DNA from: DATMNI01 sp035570275
GTDB taxonomy: Bacteria; Acidobacteriota; Terriglobia; Bryobacterales; Bryobacteraceae
DNA: 20,543 nucleotides
Direction of reading: 5' to 3'
Assembly (NCBI GenBank): GCA_035570275.1
Contig: DATMNI010000074.1
Span: forward strand, 1 to 20,543
Position 1 is the stretch's first letter. The number at the start of each line of letters is the position of its first letter. Shown here in pieces: positions 12,552-19,700 of this stretch. The notes below the pieces were generated by a model. The model searched no databases and was not told the DNA's origin. It saw nothing but the letters and a program-made list of their open reading frames with translations. Both the position numbers and the translations under genes were made by a program.

Positions 12552-14415
12552 CCCCGGCAGTCTCACGCGCGGGCGCTTCACCTATTTTCCGGTGGTGCCC
12601 GGGCGGCTGGAGTTTGCCATCGAAGTGCGCCAGGCGATCCTCGGCAGCCGGCCCCGGGTGATCGCTCTGGAACTGCCCGCGGGCCTGCAACCGGCCTGGC
12701 TGCGCGCCGTGGCCCGATTGCCACAGATCTCGCTGATCTTCTATCCGGACGAATCGGGCGGTGAAAACGAGGCGGTCTACGTTCCCATTGAACCGGCCGA
12801 TCCGTTTACCGAAGCTATTCGCACGGGCCTTGAGACCGGCGCGGAAATCGTATTCGTGGATCCGGACGCCAGCCAGCGGCCGCACCTGAAAGACGCCTAT
12901 CCCGATACCTACGCCATTCGCCACATTGGTCTGGACCGGTACATCGAGGCGTATCGCGTGTATCCGCAAGCCCGATCGGCCGAACTCTCGCAGCACGCCG
13001 CGGGAATCGCCTGGAAACTGCAGGGGACGGACCCGGCGGCCAGCGTCATGGTGGTGTTGTCGCTGAACCTTCTCGACCCCGTGTTGGACGCCATGGAAGA
13101 GCCCCAGGCGCAGCCGATGGCAAAAAGTAAGCGGGACGACATCGAACTGCTGAATGCCCATCCGGAGTCGCTGGGGGAGATCGCGCAAGAATACCCGGCC
13201 TTGCAGTGGCGCTACGAAAACTTCCGGCGCCAGTTGACGGACGCCAAACTGCCGGACGTCAAGCCGACGGACGCCAAGCTGACGGACGCCAAACTGACCG
13301 ACGCCAACCTGATCGACCGGCGCCACGCGCAACTGGGCGTGTTCCGCGACGCCGAAAAAGAGTACGAGGCGAGTACCGGCGAGCGCATCGCCCACTGGCA
13401 GCGACGTCTGCTGGCCCGCTACACGCGCAATCTTGCCTTGGCCGGCAACGACCTGGCGGCCGGCATTTTCGATCTCACGGTGGCGGCGCGCAGTATCGCC
13501 GACGATAACTACGCCTGGGACGTTTGGGAGACGGCCAGCCGGTACCCGCCGCAGCGGACGGAATCGGACTTGATGACGGTCCGGATCTCGGGCGACGAAG
13601 TCTGGATGAACACCCGTCGGATTCGTCTGCGCCGCCGCTTGCCGAGCACCAAGCGGAGACTCCGCCCTTACGGCCTGAAGCCGCGCAAGAAGGAAAAAGT
13701 TCCGGGCGAGTGGGCCAGCCAACTGAACGGCACCAGCATCTGTTCGTACCCACCGGAGGACCTGGTGATCGAAGATTACGGCCGCTTTCTGAAACACAAG
13801 GGCAAGAGCGTGCTTTCCGAAGAGCGCGTTCGAGTCGAGCCGTTCACCACGTCGATTCTGGACGGAATCGATCTGCGGGAGACCATCCGCAAATGGTATG
13901 AAGGCCGCATCTATGTGCGCCAGTTCCAGAAGATCCAAGGCGAGGTTGGTTCCGTGGTGGTCATCTTCGACGAAGACCGCGACAACCGGTATTCCTATAT
14001 GACCACCTGGCTGGGTGAGAACCAGAATGAATCCGACATGGCATTCTATTCGACCTTCCCGTTTGAGAACCTGGTGGGGCCGGGAATCGGGAGGGCCGAG
14101 TACGGAGGCTTTCTGATGAGCCTGCCGGCTCGGCGCATGTACGATGTGTGGCAGGACGCGGATTACGAGGCTGCCGAATCGAAGCCGGAACGCCTGCTGC
14201 TCGCCGCGCTCGACTACTCCGTTCACCGGTACGTGGTCTACGTGGCAGCCAGGCCGCCGCGGACGATTTTCAAGACCATCGCATCGCGCGCCGGCCGGAC
14301 CGTGATTTACATTCCAATCGGCCAGTTGTCGCCGGTTTCGCTGAAGAAGATCCGGGTGGTCCACGTACTGGACGGGTACGACAAGCGGGAGATCGCCAAG
14401 GACTATTTGTGGTGA
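12520..14415 (+). CDS. Uncharacterised 631-residue MoxR-partner protein, DUF5682-like N-terminus
   Basis: This large soluble protein has no signal peptide or membrane segment. Residues 20-190 read like a Rossmann-type domain: RPRVIALELPAGL (44-56), ISLIFYPDE (70-78), AVYVPIEPADPFTEAI (85-100), ETGAEIVFVDPD (105-116). This order of strands resembles DUF5682/TraB-ChaN-like proteins as I remember them. Residues 240-264 are five 5-residue repeats of the TDAKL type. Residues 365-395 are strongly basic. Residues 400-631 form a further well-composed region (ICSYPPEDLVIEDYG, VVVIFDEDRDNR, VGPGIGRAEYGGFLMS, VIYIPIGQLSP) that I do not recognise. No DxSxS vWA metal site is evident. The start overlaps the ATPase gene by 32 bp, with GGAAGAGG upstream. 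It probably acts with that ATPase. Confidence 0.8.
   Translation: MSAETGLPLPDPGSLTRGRFTYFPVVPGRLEFAIEVRQAILGSRPRVIALELPAGLQPAWLRAVARLPQISLIFYPDESGGENEAVYVPIEPADPFTEAIRTGLETGAEIVFVDPDASQRPHLKDAYPDTYAIRHIGLDRYIEAYRVYPQARSAELSQHAAGIAWKLQGTDPAASVMVVLSLNLLDPVLDAMEEPQAQPMAKSKRDDIELLNAHPESLGEIAQEYPALQWRYENFRRQLTDAKLPDVKPTDAKLTDAKLTDANLIDRRHAQLGVFRDAEKEYEASTGERIAHWQRRLLARYTRNLALAGNDLAAGIFDLTVAARSIADDNYAWDVWETASRYPPQRTESDLMTVRISGDEVWMNTRRIRLRRRLPSTKRRLRPYGLKPRKKEKVPGEWASQLNGTSICSYPPEDLVIEDYGRFLKHKGKSVLSEERVRVEPFTTSILDGIDLRETIRKWYEGRIYVRQFQKIQGEVGSVVVIFDEDRDNRYSYMTTWLGENQNESDMAFYSTFPFENLVGPGIGRAEYGGFLMSLPARRMYDVWQDADYEAAESKPERLLLAALDYSVHRYVVYVAARPPRTIFKTIASRAGRTVIYIPIGQLSPVSLKKIRVVHVLDGYDKREIAKDYLW
13237..13311 (+). 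repeat. 15-bp in-frame tandem repeat (TDAKL)
   Basis: Five consecutive 15-bp units encode TDAKL, PDVKP, TDAKL, TDAKL and TDANL. The unit is a multiple of three, so copy-number change keeps the frame. It sits between the N-terminal domain and the basic middle of the MoxR-partner protein and probably forms a charged linker or helix. Confidence 0.8.
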
Positions 14416-14418
14416 AGT

Positions 14419-14480
14419 TGTGGGGCGGCTTTCAACCAGCTGCTGGGTCGGCTTGCAACGGCCAGCGGGGCGGGCCATAC
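14419..14480. repeat. Decayed TGTGGGGC-type repeat
   Basis: TTGTGGGGCGGCTTTCAACC starts the stretch, which ends GCTTGCAACGGCCAGCGGGGC. It resembles a worn copy of the palindromic repeat family seen at 6831-6941, with mismatched arms. Confidence 0.35.
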
Positions 14481-14574
14481 GAGAGCCTCGGAGCCGCCGT
14501 TTGTTTATTTTCACGTGCCATGGTGGGTGGCTTTGAAAGACTCTCCGCGCCCTTGAGGCTTTCATAGTGCACTT

Positions 14575-14592
14575 ATTTGGGACGACCCAAAT
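14575..14592. promoter_or_regulatory. Perfect 7-bp inverted repeat upstream of the sugar dehydrogenase gene
   Basis: ATTTGGG-ACGA-CCCAAAT is a perfect inverted repeat 66 bp before the ATG at 14658. It could be an operator or a short terminator stem after the upstream gene, but no T-run follows. Confidence 0.3.
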
Positions 14593-14657
14593 GGTAATGT
14601 ACGATTAACGGCGCCCCGGATCGCTTAAGGTCGGGCGCTTGAGAAGCAAGGAGATAA

Positions 14658-15899
14658 ATGACGATGAAATTGGCGAACGCGCCGTTACTTTTCACCCTGG
14701 TGTCGGCGGCGGCCTGGGCCCAGGTCAATGTGGGCGAACAGAAGCCCGAAGCCAGCCTGCCCTTCACCATGACCACGGTGGCCACCTTTGAACTGCCCTG
14801 GCGGCTGGCCTTCCTGCCCGATGGCCGCATGCTGATCACCGAAAAGGTCGGGCCCGTTTGGCTGGTGTCCCAGGACGGACAGAAGATCCCGGTGGGCAAT
14901 ACGCCCCCAGTCTATTGGCAGGGCCAGAACGGCATGCACGGCGTCTTCGTCTCGCCCCGTTACGCCACCGACCAGAGTATCTATCTCACCTATGTCGAGC
15001 CGGGTGACTATGGCGGCGGCCTGGCGCTGGCCCGCGCCAAGCTGAACGCCACCGCCATCTCGGCTAGACTGGGAAACTTCGAGGTGCTGTGGCGCCAGAT
15101 GCCCAGGGGCAAGGGCGGGCAGGAAGGCGCGCAGGTCGCCTTCTCGCCCGACGGCCAGTTTCTGTTCCTCACGGTTGGCGACCGCCAGCGCTTCACCCCC
15201 GCCCAGGATCCAGACCAGCCCGAAGGCAAGATCCTGCGCTTGACGCTGGACGGCAAACCAGCCCCTGACAATCCCAACTTCGGCAAAACTGGCGCTGCCA
15301 CCATTCCCCTGATCGATCCGCCGAGTGACACCGAAGCTGCCAAGACAGCGAAGGTGGTAAGCACCTATACCTTTCCCGGCCCGAATCTGACGCCGGCTGA
15401 AACCTGGGCCAGCGGCGTCCGCACGCCCTACGGCCTGGCGTTTTCCCCCACCGGCGAATTGTGGGAGGTGGAGCATGGCCCGCGCGGCGGCGACGAGTTG
15501 AACCTGATCGAGAAGGGCAAGAATTATGGCTGGCCGCTCGTCTCCTTTGGCCAGAACTATAACGGCGTGCCCATTCCGAAGCCCGACATGCGGCCCGACC
15601 TGGCGATGCCCGTGCTCTATTGGGTACCGGTGATCGCGCCGGGCAATCTGATGTTCTACCGCGGCGCCCAGACCTTCCCGCAATGGAACGGCAACGGCTT
15701 CATCAGCGGCCTGGCGACCAAGTCGCTCACCCGCATCGTCTTTGACGGCCATGGCGGCGCCAAGACCGCCGAGCGCTGGGATGTGGGTCACCGCATCCGC
15801 GATGTGGAAGAAGGCCCCGATGGTTCGCTGTGGATGCTGGAAGACGCCAATCCCGGCGCCCTGATCCATGTTACACCCAAAGTGATCACTTCGCATTAG
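14658..15899 (+). CDS. Secreted PQQ-type sugar dehydrogenase (YliI/GdhB-like)
   Basis: This 413-residue protein has a Sec signal peptide (cleavage after SAAAWA, near residue 21) and a six-bladed beta-propeller of the soluble aldose/glucose dehydrogenase family, which oxidises sugars in the periplasm using PQQ. Diagnostic stretches are LPWRLAFLPDGRMLITEK, QNGMHGVFVSPRY, GGQEGAQVAFSPDGQFLFLTVGDR, GKILRLTLDGKPAPDNPNF and RTPYGLAFSPTGELWEVEHGPRGGDELNLI, split here for length in places. AGGAG lies about six bases before the ATG. The mature part strongly prefers GCC for Ala and TAT for Tyr, unlike the signal peptide region and neighbours, hinting at acquisition. No PQQ synthesis genes are in the window. 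A rho-independent terminator follows. Confidence 0.9.
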   Translation: MTMKLANAPLLFTLVSAAAWAQVNVGEQKPEASLPFTMTTVATFELPWRLAFLPDGRMLITEKVGPVWLVSQDGQKIPVGNTPPVYWQGQNGMHGVFVSPRYATDQSIYLTYVEPGDYGGGLALARAKLNATAISARLGNFEVLWRQMPRGKGGQEGAQVAFSPDGQFLFLTVGDRQRFTPAQDPDQPEGKILRLTLDGKPAPDNPNFGKTGAATIPLIDPPSDTEAAKTAKVVSTYTFPGPNLTPAETWASGVRTPYGLAFSPTGELWEVEHGPRGGDELNLIEKGKNYGWPLVSFGQNYNGVPIPKPDMRPDLAMPVLYWVPVIAPGNLMFYRGAQTFPQWNGNGFISGLATKSLTRIVFDGHGGAKTAERWDVGHRIRDVEEGPDGSLWMLEDANPGALIHVTPKVITSH

Positions 15900-15912
15900 G
15901 TAAACAAGCAGC

Positions 15913-15942
15913 GAGAGGCCGGACCGATCCGGCCCTCTTTGC
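15913..15942 (+). terminator. Intrinsic terminator of the sugar dehydrogenase gene
   Basis: GAGAGGCCGGA-CCGA-TCCGGCCCTC is a GC-rich stem with one bulged base, followed by TTTGCT. It begins 14 bases after the stop codon. Confidence 0.75.
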
Positions 15943-16072
15943 TCTGCCGGTCCGGCCCAAACACGTGCAGTAAAGGCTCACGTAAGCCTGGGTCAGAGTT
16001 CAGGAGTTGATCGAATTCGGAGCCCTGTTTCATGACGAGTCAACCGCATCCATTCGGCGGGCGAACTTGCTC

Positions 16073-16102
16073 GTGACAGCGGTGGCCGCAGGCGGCTATG
16101 CT
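16073..16102 (+). promoter_or_regulatory. Putative sigma-70 promoter of the permease gene
   Basis: GTGACA (16073-16078, five of six bases) and TATGCT (16097-16102, four of six) are 18 bp apart. Transcription would begin near 16109, just before the ATG at 16124, which supports that start over the longer TTG frame. Confidence 0.4.
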
Positions 16103-16123
16103 ATTCTGGCGGCAGCCTACCTA

Positions 16124-17524
16124 ATGCAACCCGCCCCATCCAGTCTTGAATTGCGCCGCCGTCTGGGCCTCTGGAGCGCCACGGCACTGGTTGTCTCCAA
16201 CATGGTCGGCACCGCGATCTTTACTTCCACCGGGTTCATGGCCGGAGATTTGGGCAGTGCCGGCGTGATTCTGCTGGCCTGGACGGTGGGGGCGGCGTTC
16301 GCCTTCTGCGGCGCTTTGACCTATTCCGAACTGGCTATCAACCATCCGCAGTCGGGCGGCGAGTACGTCTATCTCACCAAGGCCTATGGGCCGAGTTGGG
16401 GATTCATGAGCGGCTGGGTTTCGTTCTTTGCCGGTTTCTCGGCGCCCATCGCGGCCGCCGCGCTGGCGTTTTCCTATTACCTGGCGCACTTCTTCCAGGC
16501 GCTCGATCCATCGCGAACCGCGTTCACCGTCGGCTCTGGAAACCTGGCCTTGAAAGTGGGCGGCGCCCAACTGGCGGCATGCGCGCTAATCGGCTTGTTC
16601 ACCCTGCTGAACTGCCTGCGGGTGGAGACCGTCGCCAAGGTACAGAACTCGCTGACGTCGCTGAAGGTGGTGGCCATTGTGGCCTTCATTCTGTTCGGGC
16701 TGGCGGCCGGAACCGGCAGTTGGAGCCATTTCACCACGATGGCGGTGCGCACATCCACCACTCCGCTGCCCGCGCAGTTTCTAGTGAGTCTGTTGTGGGT
16801 GATGGTAGGCTACAGCGGCTGGAACGCCGCTACGTATGTAGCGGAGGAGATTCGCCAACCCGAGCGAACGCTGCCGCAAGCCCTGGCCCTGGGAACCGCC
16901 CTGGTGGCGCTGCTCTACCTCGGGCTGAACGTGGTCTTCATATACGCCACACCGCTCGAATCCATGAAGGGGGTCTTACAGGTGGGTGACCAGGCCGCAT
17001 CCCGGTTGTTCGGCGCCGGAGTGGCGGGCACCTTCAGCGGGTTGATGGCGCTGGCCCTCATGTCGACTGTGAATGCCATGGTGACGGCGGGACCGCGCGT
17101 GTATTACGCCATGGCCAAGAACCGGGCGTTTCCAAGCTTTGCCGGGAAGGTCAGCCAGAGGTCCCACACGCCTATCCCATCGGTGTTGGCCCAGGGCCTG
17201 TGCGCGATGCTAATGACGTTCACCTCCTTCCCGCAACTGGTGATCTTTATCGGATTCACCCTGACCCTGTTCACCATGCTGGCGGTGGCATCGGTATTCG
17301 TCTTTCGCCGCGGCGCCTCCTGGAAGCGTCTGGGCAGTGTGAACGTCGCTTATCCGCTGATCCCGCTGGCGTACACCCTGCTGGGGACGGGCATGACCGT
17401 CTACGGCCTGGTGTGGCAGCCGGTGGCCTCGATCGCCGCGCTGGTGATGATCGGAGCGGGCGCGCTGGTCTATCGCGTGACGGTCGTTAAGGACGGCCGC
17501 CTGGGGGACGCCGGGAGCAAATAG
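16124..17524 (+). CDS. APC-family amino acid permease
   Basis: This 466-residue inner-membrane protein is a secondary transporter of the amino acid-polyamine-organocation superfamily. About 12 hydrophobic segments can be picked out. TM1 carries the unwound motif NMVGTAIFTSTG, typical of APC substrate sites, and GALTYSELAINHPQSGGEYVYL is the conserved TM3 region; SGWNAATYVAEEI is another signature. The substrate cannot be assigned. The ATG at 16124 gives the normal N-terminus LELRRRLGLWSATALV. The frame extends to a TTG at 16007, which would add a hydrophobic stretch before it; the putative promoter inside that extension argues against it. It stands alone between a terminator and a convergent gene. 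Confidence 0.9.
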   Translation: MQPAPSSLELRRRLGLWSATALVVSNMVGTAIFTSTGFMAGDLGSAGVILLAWTVGAAFAFCGALTYSELAINHPQSGGEYVYLTKAYGPSWGFMSGWVSFFAGFSAPIAAAALAFSYYLAHFFQALDPSRTAFTVGSGNLALKVGGAQLAACALIGLFTLLNCLRVETVAKVQNSLTSLKVVAIVAFILFGLAAGTGSWSHFTTMAVRTSTTPLPAQFLVSLLWVMVGYSGWNAATYVAEEIRQPERTLPQALALGTALVALLYLGLNVVFIYATPLESMKGVLQVGDQAASRLFGAGVAGTFSGLMALALMSTVNAMVTAGPRVYYAMAKNRAFPSFAGKVSQRSHTPIPSVLAQGLCAMLMTFTSFPQLVIFIGFTLTLFTMLAVASVFVFRRGASWKRLGSVNVAYPLIPLAYTLLGTGMTVYGLVWQPVASIAALVMIGAGALVYRVTVVKDGRLGDAGSK

Positions 17525-17558
17525 CGTTGGCGGGCGCAAGGTGCTTCATAGTAACCGG

Positions 17559-18986
17559 TCACTTGGCTATGCCGATGCCGATCACCGAAACGGACGGCCA
17601 GGGAAACAGCGGGTCGATTCGTCTCCAGAGGGGCACCAGGGCGTCGAAAACGCGAAGCTGAAACCGGCCGAAACTCTCGCGCTTCAGAATCTGGCCGTTG
17701 AAGCGCCAACCGGGGCGAGTCACCCGGTTGAAGTGAAGCGCCTGTTCCCACTGGAATCCGGCCGCCTCCATACGGCTCCGCAACTGCTGTTCGGAGTAGC
17801 GGCGGTAGTGGCCCAACACCTTATCGAGAGAACCGTAAATCGCCTGGTCCTGCGGCACCAGGATGATGGCGCGTCCGCCCGGCTTGAGCGCCGAGCGGAT
17901 GTTGCGGAGTGCCAGCAGGTCGTCTTCCACGTGCTCCACCACGTTCAGGCAGACGACGGTGTCGAAGCGGCCGCGGAGGTCTTCAAAATCGGTGGGCCGG
18001 GTCAGGTCGCATAGGCCGCTGGTGAGGTTGGGGCGGCTGCCGAAACGCACGCGCAGACGGGCCAGGTGCTCCTCATCCAGGTCGGTAGCCATGTAGCTCT
18101 TGCGGCCGCGGGCGAGGTGCTGCGTCATGTTCCCGATGCCGGCGCCGAGTTCCAAAACGTCGTTCCCGAGCCAGGGGCGAACCGTGTCGGCCATCCACTT
18201 ATTGAAACGCCTGGTGCCGGCCAGGGCATCGAGGATGCGCGCGCCGTGGTCCACATAAATATCCCTGGAGACGCAGCAGCGGAGGATTACCCAGAGCGCG
18301 CTGATGGCGTCCTTCATGCCGATCTTCTTGCCTTCTTCGTAGGTGCGGCCGTAATAACTGATAGGCACTTCGTAGATGGAGGCCTGGCGTTTGGCGAACT
18401 TGATGGTGATCTCAGGCTCGATTCCGAAACGGTTGCTGCGGATGGGAATGCTGCGGGCCAGCGAAAGGCGGAAGGCCTTATAGCAGGTCTCCATGTCGGT
18501 GAGGTTGATGTCGGCCGCCATGTTACACGCGGTGGTGAGGAGGTGGTTGGCCAGCGAATGCCAGTAGTAGATCACGCGGCGCTCGCCGGAGATGAGGAAG
18601 CGGGAGCCGTAGACCACGTCGGCCTTGTTGGCGACGAGCGGGGCGAGGACCTTGGGATACTCGGCTGGGTCGTATTCCAGATCGGAGTCCTGGATGATGC
18701 CGAACTCGCCGGCGGCCTGTTGCAAACCGGTGCGGATGGCTGCGCCTTTGCCGGCGTTGGTTTTGTGATGGAAGACACGGACGCGGCCGGAATGGGCAGC
18801 CGCAAGCTGGTCGAGAATCTCGGAGGAGCCGTCGGTGGAACCATCGTCAATGGCGACGATCTCGGACTCTATGCCGTCGGGAAGCGGAGCTCGCAGTGCC
18901 CGCTCGATGGCGGCGGCGACGAACTCCTCCTCGTTAAAAACGGGGACGATGATGGAAAGCAGACGTTTGGACAAGCGTCTCCGCAT
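17559..18986 (-). CDS. Bifunctional GT2 glycosyltransferase / SAM-dependent methyltransferase
   Basis: This 475-residue protein is a fusion. Residues 9-245 are a GT-A glycosyltransferase family 2 domain of the dolichyl/polyprenyl-phosphate sugar type: LSIIVPVFNEEEF, AIDDGSTDGS (45-54), NAGKGAAIRTG, and the metal-binding DSD at 100-102 in IQDSDLEYDP. Residues 260-475 are a class I methyltransferase with motif I VLELGAGIG (277-285), acidic TDLDEEHL at the ribose-binding position, CLNVVEHVED and LKPGGRAIILVP. It likely acts at the cytoplasmic membrane face in glycolipid or surface-sugar synthesis, adding or carrying a sugar and methylating the same or a linked acceptor. The last 40 residues are aromatic and may touch the membrane. 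ATG at 18986 is preferred to an in-frame TTG at 19013. It converges on the permease gene. Confidence 0.9.
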   Translation of the reverse strand: MRRRLSKRLLSIIVPVFNEEEFVAAAIERALRAPLPDGIESEIVAIDDGSTDGSSEILDQLAAAHSGRVRVFHHKTNAGKGAAIRTGLQQAAGEFGIIQDSDLEYDPAEYPKVLAPLVANKADVVYGSRFLISGERRVIYYWHSLANHLLTTACNMAADINLTDMETCYKAFRLSLARSIPIRSNRFGIEPEITIKFAKRQASIYEVPISYYGRTYEEGKKIGMKDAISALWVILRCCVSRDIYVDHGARILDALAGTRRFNKWMADTVRPWLGNDVLELGAGIGNMTQHLARGRKSYMATDLDEEHLARLRVRFGSRPNLTSGLCDLTRPTDFEDLRGRFDTVVCLNVVEHVEDDLLALRNIRSALKPGGRAIILVPQDQAIYGSLDKVLGHYRRYSEQQLRSRMEAAGFQWEQALHFNRVTRPGWRFNGQILKRESFGRFQLRVFDALVPLWRRIDPLFPWPSVSVIGIGIAK

Positions 18987-19434
18987 TGTAACGTCTGGCC
19001 CGCCCAGCGACAACTGTGGGGGAGTACCGCGGCGCCAGACACGGGACTTAACGGTCGTATTTGGAGAGGTCGGATTGCTGAAAATAAAGGAACTATTTTG
19101 ATTTGACAGGACATTATGGTCCCGCCCAGCCAGTCTCTAAAGATGCGGCGGCAAGTGCTTTTCGGGTTTCCGTGTAGCGGAGGGTATTCCAGGAGGCAAG
19201 GGGTCTAGAGGGTGTAAGTAATTGAATTTGTGGGAGAAACGTCTCGCAGCCTGATGTTACTCAACACGGAGCGGCCGGCGCGCCCGCCGTGACGGCAGAA
19301 AAGCGTGCGGCGTTGCACCGACAAACTAGCCCCATCGATGGGAATATGTATTTTCTTTCCAATGGCATGGGTTAGAAAGAGCGAACCGGACGGAGGTTCC
19401 GTAGTGGATCTCGCAAAAACTCAGTCACAAGACT

Positions 19435-19464
19435 TTGAAAAAGTCTTTAGTCAATTGATTTAAT
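19435..19464 (+). promoter_or_regulatory. Putative sigma-70 promoter with long 5' leader
   Basis: TTGAAA (19435-19440) and TTTAAT (19459-19464) each match five of six consensus bases and are 18 bp apart in an AT-rich patch. This is the best promoter match I found in the window. It would give the gene at 19701 a leader of roughly 230 nt. Confidence 0.5.
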
Positions 19465-19510
19465 AAAAGTTAGGCATGATTTCAAGGCTTCGGCGCGGTC
19501 CAGGTGCGGG

Positions 19511-19541
19511 GTGCTCCATGGGATTATCGGAATGGGAGCAC
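19511..19541 (+). other. Hairpin in the 5' leader of the secreted-protein gene
   Basis: GTGCTCCAT (19511-19519) pairs with ATGGGAGCAC (19532-19541) with one bulged base and a 12-nt loop. There is no T-run after it, so it is more likely a leader stem than a terminator. Confidence 0.4.
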
Positions 19542-19700
19542 AATCTTGTCCTGAACCAGTAATTTTCCAGCGGGCCGGATCGCCGGCGGGGAGTCGACGC
19601 TGTGGAGCTATTCCAGCGGCAGCCGGCCCACGTCCAAAGATTACGGAGAGGCTGATGAGGTGAGGTTTGGCAGAGAGGTTTAGAGAGGCATGGCAATTAA

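Larger units (their letters stand above)
18987..19700. other. Gene-free leader region of about 0.7 kb
   Basis: No convincing protein or RNA gene is visible here; the open frames at 19447-19734 on the minus strand are short and low in coding character. The stretch is less GC-rich than its surroundings around 19350-19480. It holds a plausible plus-strand promoter and a hairpin (described separately), both pointing to the secreted-protein gene at 19701. The short inverted repeat ACGGA-GGT-TCCGT occurs near 19390-19402. No known riboswitch core was recognised. Confidence 0.5.

Noticed and set aside
12544..14565. 673-codon minus-strand open frame opposite the MoxR-partner gene
   Set aside because: It is antisense to a well-supported plus-strand gene, rich in Arg/His/Val/Gln in the way of GC-rich shadow frames, and shows no domain pattern.
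14685..15896. 403-codon minus-strand open frame
   Set aside because: It mirrors the sugar dehydrogenase gene, which has a signal peptide, ribosome-binding site and terminator on the plus strand.
16007..16123. N-terminal extension of the permease from TTG 16007
   Set aside because: A plausible promoter lies within it, the start codon is weak, and the family N-terminus is matched by the ATG at 16124.
18066..19106. 346-codon plus-strand open frame
   Set aside because: It is antisense to the glycosyltransferase-methyltransferase gene, whose motifs are intact; no family pattern is visible in the plus frame.
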